Of a stretch of 47,431 nucleotides of DNA, positions 18,542 to 27,300 are shown in pieces. How positions within the stretch are numbered: the first letter of the stretch is position 1; the number at the start of each line of letters is the position of its first letter. The notes under the pieces were generated by a model. The model saw only the letters and a program-made list of their open reading frames with translations, was not told the DNA's origin and did no database searches. The DNA is from an uncultured Bacteroidales bacterium (lineage in GTDB: Bacteria > Bacteroidota > Bacteroidia > Bacteroidales > UBA932), in contig ONKE01000037.1 in NCBI GenBank assembly GCA_900318355.1, positions 1-47,431 on the forward strand, given 5' to 3'. The translations under genes were made by a program, and so were the position numbers.

Positions 18542-19685
18542 TTACGTAGTCCTTGATGTCTTGTTCGCAGATGGGGTTGCCTCCAAGGATCAGAAGCCGC
18601 TCCACGACGTTGCGCAGTTCGCGGATGTTGCCCGGCCATGTCTTTTCCTGCAGCATGGTGACGGCTCCGGGCGTGAAAGGCCTGACGGGCTTTCCGCTTT
18701 CGGCGCAGATCTGCTGGGTGAAATAGTCCACGAGCATCGGGATGTCTTCCTTGCGTTCGTCCAGGGAAGGGACGCGGATGATGATGACGCTGAGGCGGTG
18801 GTAGAGGTCTTCGCGGAAGTTGCCCTTGGCGATTTCGGCCTTGAGGTCTTTGTTGGTGGCGGCGACGACCCTGACGTTGACTTCGATGTCCTTGTCGCTG
18901 CCCACGCGGGAGAGTTTCTTTTCCTGCAGCACGCGCAGCACCTTGGCCTGGGCCGCGAGCGACATGTCGCCGATTTCGTCGAGGAAGAGGGTGCCGCCGT
19001 CGGCCTGCTCGAACTTGCCCTTGTGCTGCTTTATGGCTGAGGTGAAGGAGCCTTTTTCGTGGCCGAACAGCTCGCTTTCAATAAGTTCCGAGGGGATTGC
19101 GGCGCAGTTGACCTCGATGTAGGGCATGGCGCTGCGGTCGCTCTGCTGGTGGAGGCTGCGGGCCACGAGTTCCTTGCCCGAACCGTTGGCGCCGGTGATG
19201 AGCACGCGGGCGTCGGTGGGGGCGACCTTGGCTATCATGTCGCGGATGTGACGGATGGGCTCGGATTCGCCTATCATCTGCTGGCCGTAGACGCGTTTTT
19301 TCAGTATCTTGTTTTCCTTGACGAGGTTGGCCTTGTCGGTGGCGTTCTTGATGGTGATGAGGATACGGTTGAGGTCGAGGGGCTTCTGGATGAAGTCGAA
19401 GGCTCCGTCCCTCATGCAGGAGACCGCCGTGTCGATGTCGCCGTGGCCGGAAATCATCACCACAGGGCTCTCTATGCCGTCTTCCTGGAGCTGGTGGAGC
19501 ACCTGCGTCCCCTCCATGTTGGGCATTTTTATGTCGCAGAATATAACGTCGTAGCGTTCCTTCCCGGCCTGGGCGCAACCTGCCGCACCGTCTTCGGCGG
19601 TGTCGACTTCGTAGCCTTCGTCCATCAGTATTTCCTTGAGGGAATTGCGTATCGCCCTCTCGTCGTCAATTACCAGAATCTTCAT
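18534..19685 (-). CDS. NtrC-type response regulator (sigma-54 activator) lacking the Fis-type DNA-binding domain
   Basis: A 383-residue protein with a receiver domain (phospho-acceptor Asp51, Lys101) and an AAA+ domain with Walker A GANGSGKE (165-172), the sigma-54 contact loop as GSFTSA (212-217, a variant of GAFTGA), Walker B TLFLDE and the WPGNIREL motif. The chain ends about 25 residues after that motif. Family members usually continue for 60-70 residues with a Fis-type helix-turn-helix, which is absent here. It could act from solution without binding a specific enhancer. It heads the redox operon. No kinase is adjacent; the NtrY-like kinase at 24388-27942 is a candidate partner. Confidence 0.88.
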   Translation of the reverse strand: MKILVIDDERAIRNSLKEILMDEGYEVDTAEDGAAGCAQAGKERYDVIFCDIKMPNMEGTQVLHQLQEDGIESPVVMISGHGDIDTAVSCMRDGAFDFIQKPLDLNRILITIKNATDKANLVKENKILKKRVYGQQMIGESEPIRHIRDMIAKVAPTDARVLITGANGSGKELVARSLHQQSDRSAMPYIEVNCAAIPSELIESELFGHEKGSFTSAIKQHKGKFEQADGGTLFLDEIGDMSLAAQAKVLRVLQEKKLSRVGSDKDIEVNVRVVAATNKDLKAEIAKGNFREDLYHRLSVIIIRVPSLDERKEDIPMLVDYFTQQICAESGKPVRPFTPGAVTMLQEKTWPGNIRELRNVVERLLILGGNPICEQDIKDYVNA

Positions 19686-19728
19686 AGTCCTAAAACACTT
19701 GTTACGACAAATATCGCATAATTTTCGT

Positions 19729-19755
19729 TTTGTTCAGACATTTTTGTTAATTTTG
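19729..19755 (+). promoter_or_regulatory. Promoter of cmk
   Basis: TAATTTTG at 19748-19755 matches the -7 box TAnnTTTG exactly. A TTTG at 19729-19732 lies somewhat close (15 bases) for a -33 box. The predicted transcript start near 19760 rules out the in-frame GTG at 19755 and favours the ATG at 19782 as the cmk start. Confidence 0.5.
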
Positions 19756-19781
19756 TGTCTGACAATTATCAGTATCGCGCA

Positions 19782-20471
19782 ATGAAAATCCCGGATATCG
19801 TCATCGCCGTAGACGGCTATTCATCAACGGGCAAGAGCACTTTTGCCAAACTCGTCGCCAAGGAGTTCGGTTTCCTGTATCTGGATTCCGGCGCCCTGTA
19901 CCGCGGAGTGACGCTTTTCGCCCTGGAGCAGGGCCTCATAGAAGGAACCGACAAAATCAACACTTCGGCCCTGATCCCCCTTCTGGACGGGATCGACCTT
20001 CGTTTCGACGCCGAGCGCGGCACCTGCATAGGCGACCGTTGCATCGAGTCCGAGATCCGCACTTTGCGCGTTTCCAACTCCGTCAGCCCAATCGCGACGA
20101 TCCCGGCGGTGCGCAACTTCGTCGACTCCAAACTCCATGAGTTCGGACGCAGGGGCCGCATCATCATGGACGGCCGCGACATCGGCACCACCGTCTTCCC
20201 CGACGCCGAGCTCAAGATTTTCATGGTCGCCGACGACCAGGTGAGGGCCCAGCGCCGTTTCGACGAGATGGTGATGAAGGGCCAGTCGCCTGTTTTTGAG
20301 GAAGTCCTGGCCAACCTGAAAGAGCGCGACTACATCGACTCCCACCGCGAGACGTCCCCCCTCCAGAGGGCTGCCGACGCCTTCGTTATGGACAATTCCG
20401 ACATGAATCTCCATGAGGAAGTCGTGTGGATACGCGGCCTCATCCAGGGCAAATTCGGCATCCTCGGCTGA
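19782..20471 (+). CDS. cmk: Cytidylate kinase
   Basis: A 229-residue (d)CMP kinase that phosphorylates CMP and dCMP with ATP in pyrimidine nucleotide metabolism. The N-terminus has the P-loop DGYSSTGKST and the family's LYLDSGALYRGVTL. Later motifs include GRDIGTTVFPDAELKIF and the lid arginines in RAQRR. I chose ATG 19782 because the promoter's -7 box covers the upstream GTG and the family starts at this point. The stop overlaps the ispH start by one base (TGATG), so translation is likely coupled. Confidence 0.95.
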   Translation: MKIPDIVIAVDGYSSTGKSTFAKLVAKEFGFLYLDSGALYRGVTLFALEQGLIEGTDKINTSALIPLLDGIDLRFDAERGTCIGDRCIESEIRTLRVSNSVSPIATIPAVRNFVDSKLHEFGRRGRIIMDGRDIGTTVFPDAELKIFMVADDQVRAQRRFDEMVMKGQSPVFEEVLANLKERDYIDSHRETSPLQRAADAFVMDNSDMNLHEEVVWIRGLIQGKFGILG

Positions 20472-21355
20472 TGATATCCGTTGAAATCGACTCGCAATCA
20501 GGCTTTTGCGGCGGCGTCATTCGCGCCATCGGAAAGGCCGAATCCTTGCTTGATTCGGGCATGAACTTGTCTTCGCTCGGGGCTATCGTCCACAACGAGC
20601 AGGAGCTTGAACGCCTGAGGGCCAAGGGCTTGCGTACCATAAAGAGTCTAGACGAGGCCGACGGCGGCCCGGTGCTTATCCGTGCCCACGGCGAGCCTCC
20701 GTCCACGTATGAGACGGCCCGCAGCCGCTCCCTTGAACTTGTCGACTGCACTTGCCCCGTGGTCCTTCAGCTCCAGCGCAGCATCCGTCAGGCCTATGCG
20801 CGTGTCAAGGCTGTAGGCGGCGGCATCCTCCTTTTCGGAAAGGTTGGCCATGCCGAGGTCCTCGGCCTCGCTGGTCAGGTTGGCGGCGACGTCCTCGTCC
20901 TGGAAGACAGCGCCATGCTCATGGAAGCCTTCGAGGGCGGCCGTGTCCGTCGCGACGCCCCCGTCGAAATATTCTCCCAGACCACCAAGAGCCCGTCGGA
21001 ATACTCCCGGCTCTGTGAGCTGCTTTGCGGCCTGATGGCGTCTCCCGACCTTGTGACCGTCCACGATACGATCTGCCAGCAGGTTGCATCGCGTCACGAC
21101 AGGCTCGAAGCCTTCGCCCGCGGCCACGACGTAATCATATTCGTCGCCGGCACTGAAAGTTCCAACGGCAGGGTGCTCTTCGACCTTTGTCGCAAGGCCA
21201 ACCCCCGATGCTACCGTATCGGATCGGCCTCTGAGATATCTGAAAAATGGCTCCACGACGGCGACCGCGTCGGCGTCTGCGGCGCAACTTCCACTCCGAA
21301 ATGGCTCCTCGAACAGGTCGCCGGAGCCCTGCGCAGCGGAAAATTTGCATCTTAA
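20471..21355 (+). CDS. ispH: 4-hydroxy-3-methylbut-2-enyl diphosphate reductase
   Basis: A 294-residue enzyme for the last step of the MEP isoprenoid pathway, making IPP and DMAPP from HMBPP with a [4Fe-4S] cluster. Cluster cysteines are visible at Cys13 (GFCGGV), Cys95 (CTCPVV) and Cys202 (TICQQ). Substrate-binding histidines are His41 (VHN) and His73 (RAHG), and the C-terminal GATSTPKWLLEQV is the family signature. ATG 20471 overlaps the cmk stop; an earlier in-frame start would lie inside cmk and adds nothing conserved. The efp promoter begins inside its last codons. Confidence 0.94.
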   Translation: MISVEIDSQSGFCGGVIRAIGKAESLLDSGMNLSSLGAIVHNEQELERLRAKGLRTIKSLDEADGGPVLIRAHGEPPSTYETARSRSLELVDCTCPVVLQLQRSIRQAYARVKAVGGGILLFGKVGHAEVLGLAGQVGGDVLVLEDSAMLMEAFEGGRVRRDAPVEIFSQTTKSPSEYSRLCELLCGLMASPDLVTVHDTICQQVASRHDRLEAFARGHDVIIFVAGTESSNGRVLFDLCRKANPRCYRIGSASEISEKWLHDGDRVGVCGATSTPKWLLEQVAGALRSGKFAS

Positions 21356-21375
21356 CTTACAAATAGCTATTTTTG
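21344..21375 (+). promoter_or_regulatory. Promoter of efp
   Basis: TTTG at 21344-21347, 20 bases, then TATTTTTG at 21368-21375 form a perfect Bacteroidota promoter. The -33 box lies inside the last codons of ispH. The predicted start near 21381 gives a leader of about 60 bases. Confidence 0.75.
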
Positions 21376-21439
21376 TATGCTGGAAACGAGCCTGACGGCT
21401 TGTGCTTAACGCAATACCAATTAACAACTATAAACTATT

Positions 21440-22006
21440 ATGGCAACTACCGCTGATTTCAAAAACGGCCTTTATCTCAATTATAACGGCAAACCGTGCT
21501 CCATCGTCTGGTTCCAGCACGTAAAGCCCGGCAAAGGCCCCGCTTTCGTCAAGACCAAGCTCCGCAACCTGGAGAACGGCCGTATCCTTGAAAACACCTT
21601 CACCGCCGGCGCCAAGATTGAGACCATCAACGTCGAACATCGTGGCTACCAGTTCCTCTATGCCGACGAGGACGGCTTCAACTTCATGAACGAAGAGACC
21701 TACGACCAGATTTCCCTTCCGAAGGACATCGTCGAAAACGCCGACCTCATGAAAGAAGGCCAGCACGTCGAGATGATTTTTGTCACCGAGCCCGAAGAGC
21801 GCTGCCTCACCTGCGAGCTTCCGACCTACGTAACCCTCCAGGTCACCTACGCCGAGCCCGCCGTCAAGGGCAACACCGCCTCCACTTCCGCCCTTAAGGA
21901 AGTCACCCTCGAGACCGGCGCCAAGATCATGGTCCCCCTCTTCATCAACACCGACGACGTCATCACGGTCAATACGACCGACCGCAGCTACGGCCAGCGT
22001 GTCTAA
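21440..22006 (+). CDS. efp: Elongation factor P
   Basis: A 188-residue translation factor that relieves ribosome stalling at proline runs. The three beta-barrel domains are of normal length. The loop PGKG (30-33) presents Lys32, the position modified or functionally critical in EF-P. The C-terminal domain has the usual GAKIMVPLFINTDDVITVNT. It has its own promoter and is followed after 10 bases by an unrelated lipoprotein gene. Confidence 0.96.
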   Translation: MATTADFKNGLYLNYNGKPCSIVWFQHVKPGKGPAFVKTKLRNLENGRILENTFTAGAKIETINVEHRGYQFLYADEDGFNFMNEETYDQISLPKDIVENADLMKEGQHVEMIFVTEPEERCLTCELPTYVTLQVTYAEPAVKGNTASTSALKEVTLETGAKIMVPLFINTDDVITVNTTDRSYGQRV

Positions 22007-22016
22007 GGAGTTGACT

Positions 22017-23387
22017 ATGAAAAAGATTTACTGTCTTTTACTGGCCTTCGCCGCAGTCGCATGCGGGGGAGGCCAATCTGTTTCCGGTCCGGTGGACCTT
22101 CAGGAAACATACGAGGTTGAAGGCGTAAGCTTCAAGATGGTCCCCGTCTCCGGCGGCACCTTCACCATGGGCGCCCAGGCGGACATGCGCAAAGTCAAGG
22201 GCGCCGACAGCCACCACCAGGTGGTCCTCGATGCCTATGGCATCAGCGCCGAACCCGTGTCCCAGGCCATCTGGACCGCGGTCATGGGCAAAAATCCTTC
22301 TTCGGCGCAGGGTGACGCACTTCCCGTCGACCGCGTCAGCTGGGAAGATGCCGAAAAGTTCGTGAAGAAGCTCGCAAAGGCTACCGGCGTTCCTTTCGTG
22401 CTGCCCACCGAGGCCATGTGGGAGTTCGCCTCTAACGAAGGCGTTTTCGAGCCTCTCAGCGGCGTCCGCGAGTGGTGCGCCGACTCTTTCACCGAATCTC
22501 CGGCAACCGAACTTACCCGCAATCCGCTCTATGCTGACGATGGTTCCGTCAAGGTTGTCCGCGCTTTCGCAAGCCGCGAGGGCGTCGCCGGCTACAGCAA
22601 GGCCGGAGCGCTCACCTTCCGCGTTGCCGTGGTGACGGGTGAGCCTTGCCCCGAGGCCGTCGTTAAGGCCATTGTCGACCAGAATCCCGACCGCGAACAC
22701 GTCTGCGCCAACGAGACCGTCCAGGCCGCCGGCGTCAAGTTCAACATGATCGCCGTCAAGGGCGGTACCTTCAAGATGGGTGCTACCCCCGAACAGGAAG
22801 AGCAGGCCGGCGAGGATGAAAAGCCCGTCCACGAGGTTTCCGTCGAAGACTTCGAAATCGCCCAGACCGAGGTTACGGTAAAGCAGTGGCTCGCCGTCAT
22901 GGGCACCCTGCCCATCGGCAACTACGAGAAGTTCCCCGACAAGCCCGTCATCAATGTCTCGTGGTATTCGGCCCAGATGTTCATCCTCAAGCTCAACGAG
23001 ATCTCCGGTAGGAAGTTCCGTCTTCCCACTGAGGCTGAATGGGAGTTTGCCGCCCGCGGCGGTGTCCGCTCACGCGGCACGCGCTATGCCGGCTCCGGCG
23101 ACATCGCTTCCGTCGCCGCCTACACGAAAAACACCGACGGCAAGCCCGTCAACGTCCGCAGCAAGCGCCCCAACGAGCTCAACATCTACGACATGTGCGG
23201 CAACGCATGGGAGTGGTGCCAGGACCGTTTCGCCATCTACGGCCAGACCGCCGAGCCCGGCTCCGAGTGGCACGTCCAGCGCGGCGGCAGCTGCGCCAGC
23301 CCCTGGGATGCCTGCCGCATCGCCAACCGTTCCAAGATGCCCGCCGTCAACATCAAAGGCACCTTCGGCTTCCGCCTCGCTATCTAG
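22017..23387 (+). CDS. Lipoprotein with two tandem FGE/sulfatase-modifying-factor-fold domains
   Basis: A 456-residue lipoprotein (signal peptide to AVAC, Cys16). Two copies of the formylglycine-generating-enzyme fold follow. The first, residues about 35-215, is shortened (GGTFTMGAQ, FVLPTEAMWEFA, VREWCADSF). The second, about 245-456, is complete (GGTFKMGAT, FRLPTEAEWEFAARGG, MCGNAWEWCQD, RGGSC, GTFGFRLAI). The copper-binding cysteine pattern of true FGE is not preserved and no sulfatase is nearby, so a structural or binding role, as in GldJ/GldK-type proteins, is more likely than enzymatic activity. ATG 22017 is preceded by AAGGAG. A bidirectional terminator follows. Confidence 0.85.
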   Translation: MKKIYCLLLAFAAVACGGGQSVSGPVDLQETYEVEGVSFKMVPVSGGTFTMGAQADMRKVKGADSHHQVVLDAYGISAEPVSQAIWTAVMGKNPSSAQGDALPVDRVSWEDAEKFVKKLAKATGVPFVLPTEAMWEFASNEGVFEPLSGVREWCADSFTESPATELTRNPLYADDGSVKVVRAFASREGVAGYSKAGALTFRVAVVTGEPCPEAVVKAIVDQNPDREHVCANETVQAAGVKFNMIAVKGGTFKMGATPEQEEQAGEDEKPVHEVSVEDFEIAQTEVTVKQWLAVMGTLPIGNYEKFPDKPVINVSWYSAQMFILKLNEISGRKFRLPTEAEWEFAARGGVRSRGTRYAGSGDIASVAAYTKNTDGKPVNVRSKRPNELNIYDMCGNAWEWCQDRFAIYGQTAEPGSEWHVQRGGSCASPWDACRIANRSKMPAVNIKGTFGFRLAI

Positions 23388-23403
23388 CGGAAACCTGACC
23401 TAT

Positions 23404-23443
23404 AAAAAAAGCGGACCGGCCTTCGTGGCTAGTCCGCTTTTTC
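23404..23443. terminator. Bidirectional rho-independent terminator
   Basis: An A-tract and AGCGGAC (23410-23416) pair with GTCCGCT (23432-23438) and a T-tract, with a smaller GGCC-TTCG-type inner hairpin. It lies between convergent genes and works for both. The stop codon of the minus-strand DUF4783 gene (23429-23431) lies inside the hairpin. Confidence 0.8.
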
Positions 23444-23836
23444 AAATTTCAGCTGGCGTATGTGGTAGCTTTTCTCCTTGCAGGAGACCAGGATCGTGAC
23501 CCCGAAGACTTCGCCGCCTGCACGCAGGGTGCCGATGGCGTGGCGGGTGTTGCCGCGGCTGGCTGTGCTGGTCACTTCGAATGAGCGCGGCGCATAGGCC
23601 TCGAAGAAGGACTTCACGATCTGCTTGGCCTGGTTGCGGCTGGCGACGCTCGTGGACGAGAGCACCGTTACTTCAAGATTGTCGGCGAACCATGCGGAAA
23701 GGGATTCAGCGTCGGCGGTGCGGATGTATTTCGCTATGGGCTGGAATACATCTGCGCCTTCCCCGGTCTGGGCCGAGGCCGAAAGCGGAAGCAGCATCGG
23801 AAGGGCTGCGGCGAGAATCATCAAAAATTTCTTCAT
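23429..23836 (-). CDS. DUF4783 family exported protein
   Basis: A 135-residue protein with a cleavable signal peptide (MKKFLMILAAALP to SASAQ). The mature part matches the small NTF2-like DUF4783 family of Bacteroidales: IAKYIRTADAESLSAWFADNLEV, then QAKQIVKSFFEAYAPRSFEV and a final SYHIRQLKFEK strand. The function of this family is unknown. I chose the Met of MKKFLM as start because it begins the signal peptide; in-frame ATGs at 23845 and 23884 are possible but add non-signal residues. Confidence 0.8.
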   Translation of the reverse strand: MKKFLMILAAALPMLLPLSASAQTGEGADVFQPIAKYIRTADAESLSAWFADNLEVTVLSSTSVASRNQAKQIVKSFFEAYAPRSFEVTSTASRGNTRHAIGTLRAGGEVFGVTILVSCKEKSYHIRQLKFEKAD

Positions 23837-23865
23837 CCGAATCATGGAATTCTCCGGCGCTGAAT

Positions 23866-23897
23866 GTTGCAAAATCCGCGCCACGTCCTTATCTTTG
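23866..23897 (+). promoter_or_regulatory. Promoter of rlmH
   Basis: GTTG at 23866-23869, 20 bases, then TATCTTTG at 23890-23897, an exact -7 box. The predicted start near 23903 gives a short leader with AGGGAAGAAG before the rlmH start codon. Confidence 0.65.
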
Positions 23898-23921
23898 TGG
23901 GAACCATAAAGGGAAGAAGAT

Positions 23922-24395
23922 ATGCGGATTACCCTCAGGGTTATCGGAAAGACCGATTTCGAGTGGATAAAAGAAGGCCTCGGGCTATATACCCGGCGGC
24001 TCTCGCACTATATTCCCTTTGCGGTGGAGGAGATTCCCGAGCCCAAATTCCCGGTTTCCGCCACTCAGGACTTCGTCAAGGAAAAGGAAGGCGCGCTGCT
24101 CCTCTCGGGCCTTAAGCCTTCGGACGAAGTCATCCTGCTGGACGAGCGCGGCTCCCAGATGCGCAGCGTGGAATTCGCCCGTTACCTTCAGGACAAGATG
24201 GCCCGCGGCGGCCGCAACATCGTGTTCATGATCGGCGGGCCCTACGGCTTCTCCCAGGCCGTTTACGACAGGGCGGAGGGCAAGATTTCCCTGTCAAAAA
24301 TGACATTCTCCCACCAGATGGTGCGCGTTTTCTTCGTTGAGCAGGTATATCGCGCCATGACCATCCTCGGAGGCGAACCGTATCACCATGAATAA
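23922..24395 (+). CDS. rlmH: 23S rRNA (pseudouridine1915-N3)-methyltransferase
   Basis: A 157-residue SPOUT-family methyltransferase that modifies pseudouridine 1915 in helix 69 of 23S rRNA. The length is normal. Visible signatures are LLDERGSQMRSVEFA, FMIGGPYGFS (the SAM-binding knot) and the C-terminal SLSKMTFSHQMVRVFFVEQVYRA with EPYHHE. Its end overlaps the histidine kinase start by eight bases, so the two are co-translated from the rlmH promoter. Confidence 0.96.
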   Translation: MRITLRVIGKTDFEWIKEGLGLYTRRLSHYIPFAVEEIPEPKFPVSATQDFVKEKEGALLLSGLKPSDEVILLDERGSQMRSVEFARYLQDKMARGGRNIVFMIGGPYGFSQAVYDRAEGKISLSKMTFSHQMVRVFFVEQVYRAMTILGGEPYHHE

Positions 24396-27300
24396 GTTCA
24401 GGCACAATTGGTTATCGCGTTATCTGTGGCTCTTTCTGATAGGAGTCGCGATGGTGCTTCTTGGCGCGTCGGTCCTTTCAAAGCGCGGCACCGACCTGAG
24501 CGACCTTGCTTCCCGCCGCCTGACCTCGCGCCTGGAGGAGCGTACCGCACGGCTCGAGAGCTATATGGCCGAGGTGATGGCCCTGCCCAAAGGCGTGTGG
24601 CCCGACCTTCCCGACCTTCCGGAAGACATGGTGGTCTACCGCTACGACAACGATTCGCTCAAGGCGTGGTGCCATCAGTTCTCCCTTGACAATGACGACA
24701 TCGCCTCCGAATATCGCGTAGAGCGTCTGACGGCCCGCCGGTTCAATCTCATCTCGCCGCTTGTCGAAGTCGACACGAGTTTCAGCTACATCAGCCTCGG
24801 CCCGCAGTGGTATCTGGTGAAAATGGTCTCGGACGGGCGCGGGACCAAGGTCTATGGCGGTTTGTTCGTGCGCAACATTCTGGATACCAGAAGCTACAAC
24901 GGCGTCAATCCGCGTCTGAAACTTTCCGACCGCTTCGCCATCTATCCCGTCTCCTCCACCGGCGGCACGACCATCTTCCTTGACGGCCAGCCCATCATGA
25001 AGATCATCCAGGAAAACACCCGGGTGATGCCTCTTGTCCCGGATGCGGGCATCCTGTGGCTGGCGGTGCTGCTGGTCCTGTCTGGCATTTTCCTATATCT
25101 GTCGCGCCATTGCAGCCTGCGCAACGCCGCCGTCGCCGCGCTCGCCATAACCGGCTCGATGAGTATATTCTACATGCTGGGCCGCGGGATGCAGGGGATG
25201 TCGGATTTCTTCTCGCCCACGGTCTATGCCGGAAGCCGGTTCTTCTTCTCGCTCGGGGCGGTGCTCATCGTCAACACCACTCTGACCTGCCTGGCCATCT
25301 GCATGTCGATGGTTCAGGTGCCGCTGCTCCTTGCGGTCCGTCGCGGAGGTGCGCGGCGCCGGCGCGTTTTTGCCGGCCTGCTGATTGTGCTCACGCTGGC
25401 CCTGGCGGCATATATCCATGCCACTTTCAGCAGCATAATCGCCAACTCCAACATCACGCTGGAGCTCTACAAGATACGCGACCTGAGCCGTTTTACGGCC
25501 TATGTCTATATTTCCTATCTGTGTCTCCTGGGGGCGATTCCGCTGCTGCTCCAGATCTTCGGGCGTGTGCTTCGCAGGCCCGGTGGCCCGCGTTACGACG
25601 TGTTCTCGCGCAGTGGCAGGCTCGTTTTCGCGTTCCTTTCCACGGCCTATCTCCTGACGGCGTCTTCCGTGCTGGGATTCCGCAGGGAGGCAAGCCGCGC
25701 CGAGATATGGGGCAACCGCCTTGCCATGGACCGCAACCTCGGCTTCGAACTCCAGCTGCGGCGAATGGAGCGGGCCATCGCTTCAGACCCCGTCATCCCG
25801 TCGCTCCTCGCTTTCGACACGGACTACCGCATCTCCCTCGGCCGCATCACCGAAAACTACATGCACCGCCTGCCGCAGGAATACGACGTGAGCCTCTACA
25901 TGTTCCGCGAGGGCGACTCCGACCCGGGCACGCTGAAATACTACAACGACCGTATCCGTCAGGGCGTCGCGCTTGCAGACAGCTCGCATTTCCTATATTC
26001 CAGGGCCGGCAACGGCAGGGCGCGGTACACGGGCATTTTCGCCTACGTCACGCCGTCGGTCGGGGTGACGACCCTTCTTGTCGGCATCGATTCCAACGCC
26101 GACAAGGAAGACCGTGGCTATGCCGCGGCTTTGGGGGTCAACCGCAGCGTCCTTCCGCGTGGATATTCCTATGGTAAATACTTGGAAGACAAGCTTATAA
26201 GCTATAACGGCGACTATGCCTATCCGACCGTCCTGTCCGGCCGTCTGAAGGATTTCGCCGACAGGGTGGACGACAGCGGCAACACCAGCCTCGACCGCTA
26301 CGTCCATTTCGTGACCCGCATCTCCGATGACGAGTGCGTCATAATCTCAAGACCGTCAGAGGGTTTGACCCAGTATATGGTGGCCGGCCTGCTGATTTTC
26401 CTGATATCTTTCTTCGGGATCAACATTCCGCTTCTCTTCCGCAAGCGGACCAGGACTTTCGAACGCAACTACTACAAGCAGCGGATAAACATTGTGCTGT
26501 TCTCCTCGCTCGTGGCCACCCTCGTCGCAATGGCGGCCATCAGCGTGCTCTTCGTCTATCGGCGCAACGAGGCCAACCTCCAGAGCCTCATGACCGCGCG
26601 GGTCAACACCGTCCAGTCGCTCGTCGAGGCCCGAAGCCGCGCCTTCACCGGCAAGGAAGAGTTCCTTTCGCAGGAGTTCGCCGGCATCCTCGCCAGCATC
26701 GGCGACTACACCCATTCCGACATAACTCTCTATGGCACAGATGGTAAGGTGATGAGGTCCACGGCCCCGGAATACTTCGAAAGGATGATTGTCGGCTCCC
26801 GTCTCGACGAAGACGCCTTCCGGAACATCATGTTCAGCAACCGCCGCTATTTCATCCACAAGGAGAGGGTATCCGGGCGGAGTTTCTATGCCCTCTATGC
26901 TCCTGTCTTCAACACGGACGGGCAGATGCTTGCGGTCCTCTGTGCTCCCTACACCGATTCCGGGCTCGGGTTCCGGGAGGAGGCGGTGTTCCATGCGGTG
27001 TTCATCATCACGGTGTTCTTCCTCCTGCTGATCCTGACCCGTTTCCTGTCTACGAAGGTGATAGACAAGATGTTCCGTCCGCTTGTGGAGATGGGCGAGA
27101 AGATGACGGCCGCCCGTACCGAAGGCCTTGAATACATCATCTACGACCGTGAGGACGAGCTGTCGGCCCTGGTCCGTTCCTATAACCTGATGGTCCACGA
27201 CGTGAGCGAGAGCAGCAAGCAGCTGGCGCAGGTCGAGCGCGACAAGGCCTGGAGCGAAATGGCCCGCCAGGTCGCCCACGAAATCAAGAATCCTCTGACT

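Noticed and set aside
19755-19781. GTG start for cmk nine codons upstream
   Set aside because: The GTG overlaps the last base of an exact -7 promoter box, so it would not be in the transcript; the family begins at the ATG at 19782.
22017-23387. True formylglycine-generating enzyme for sulfatase activation
   Set aside because: The catalytic Cys arrangement is not conserved and no sulfatase gene is nearby; only the fold is supported.
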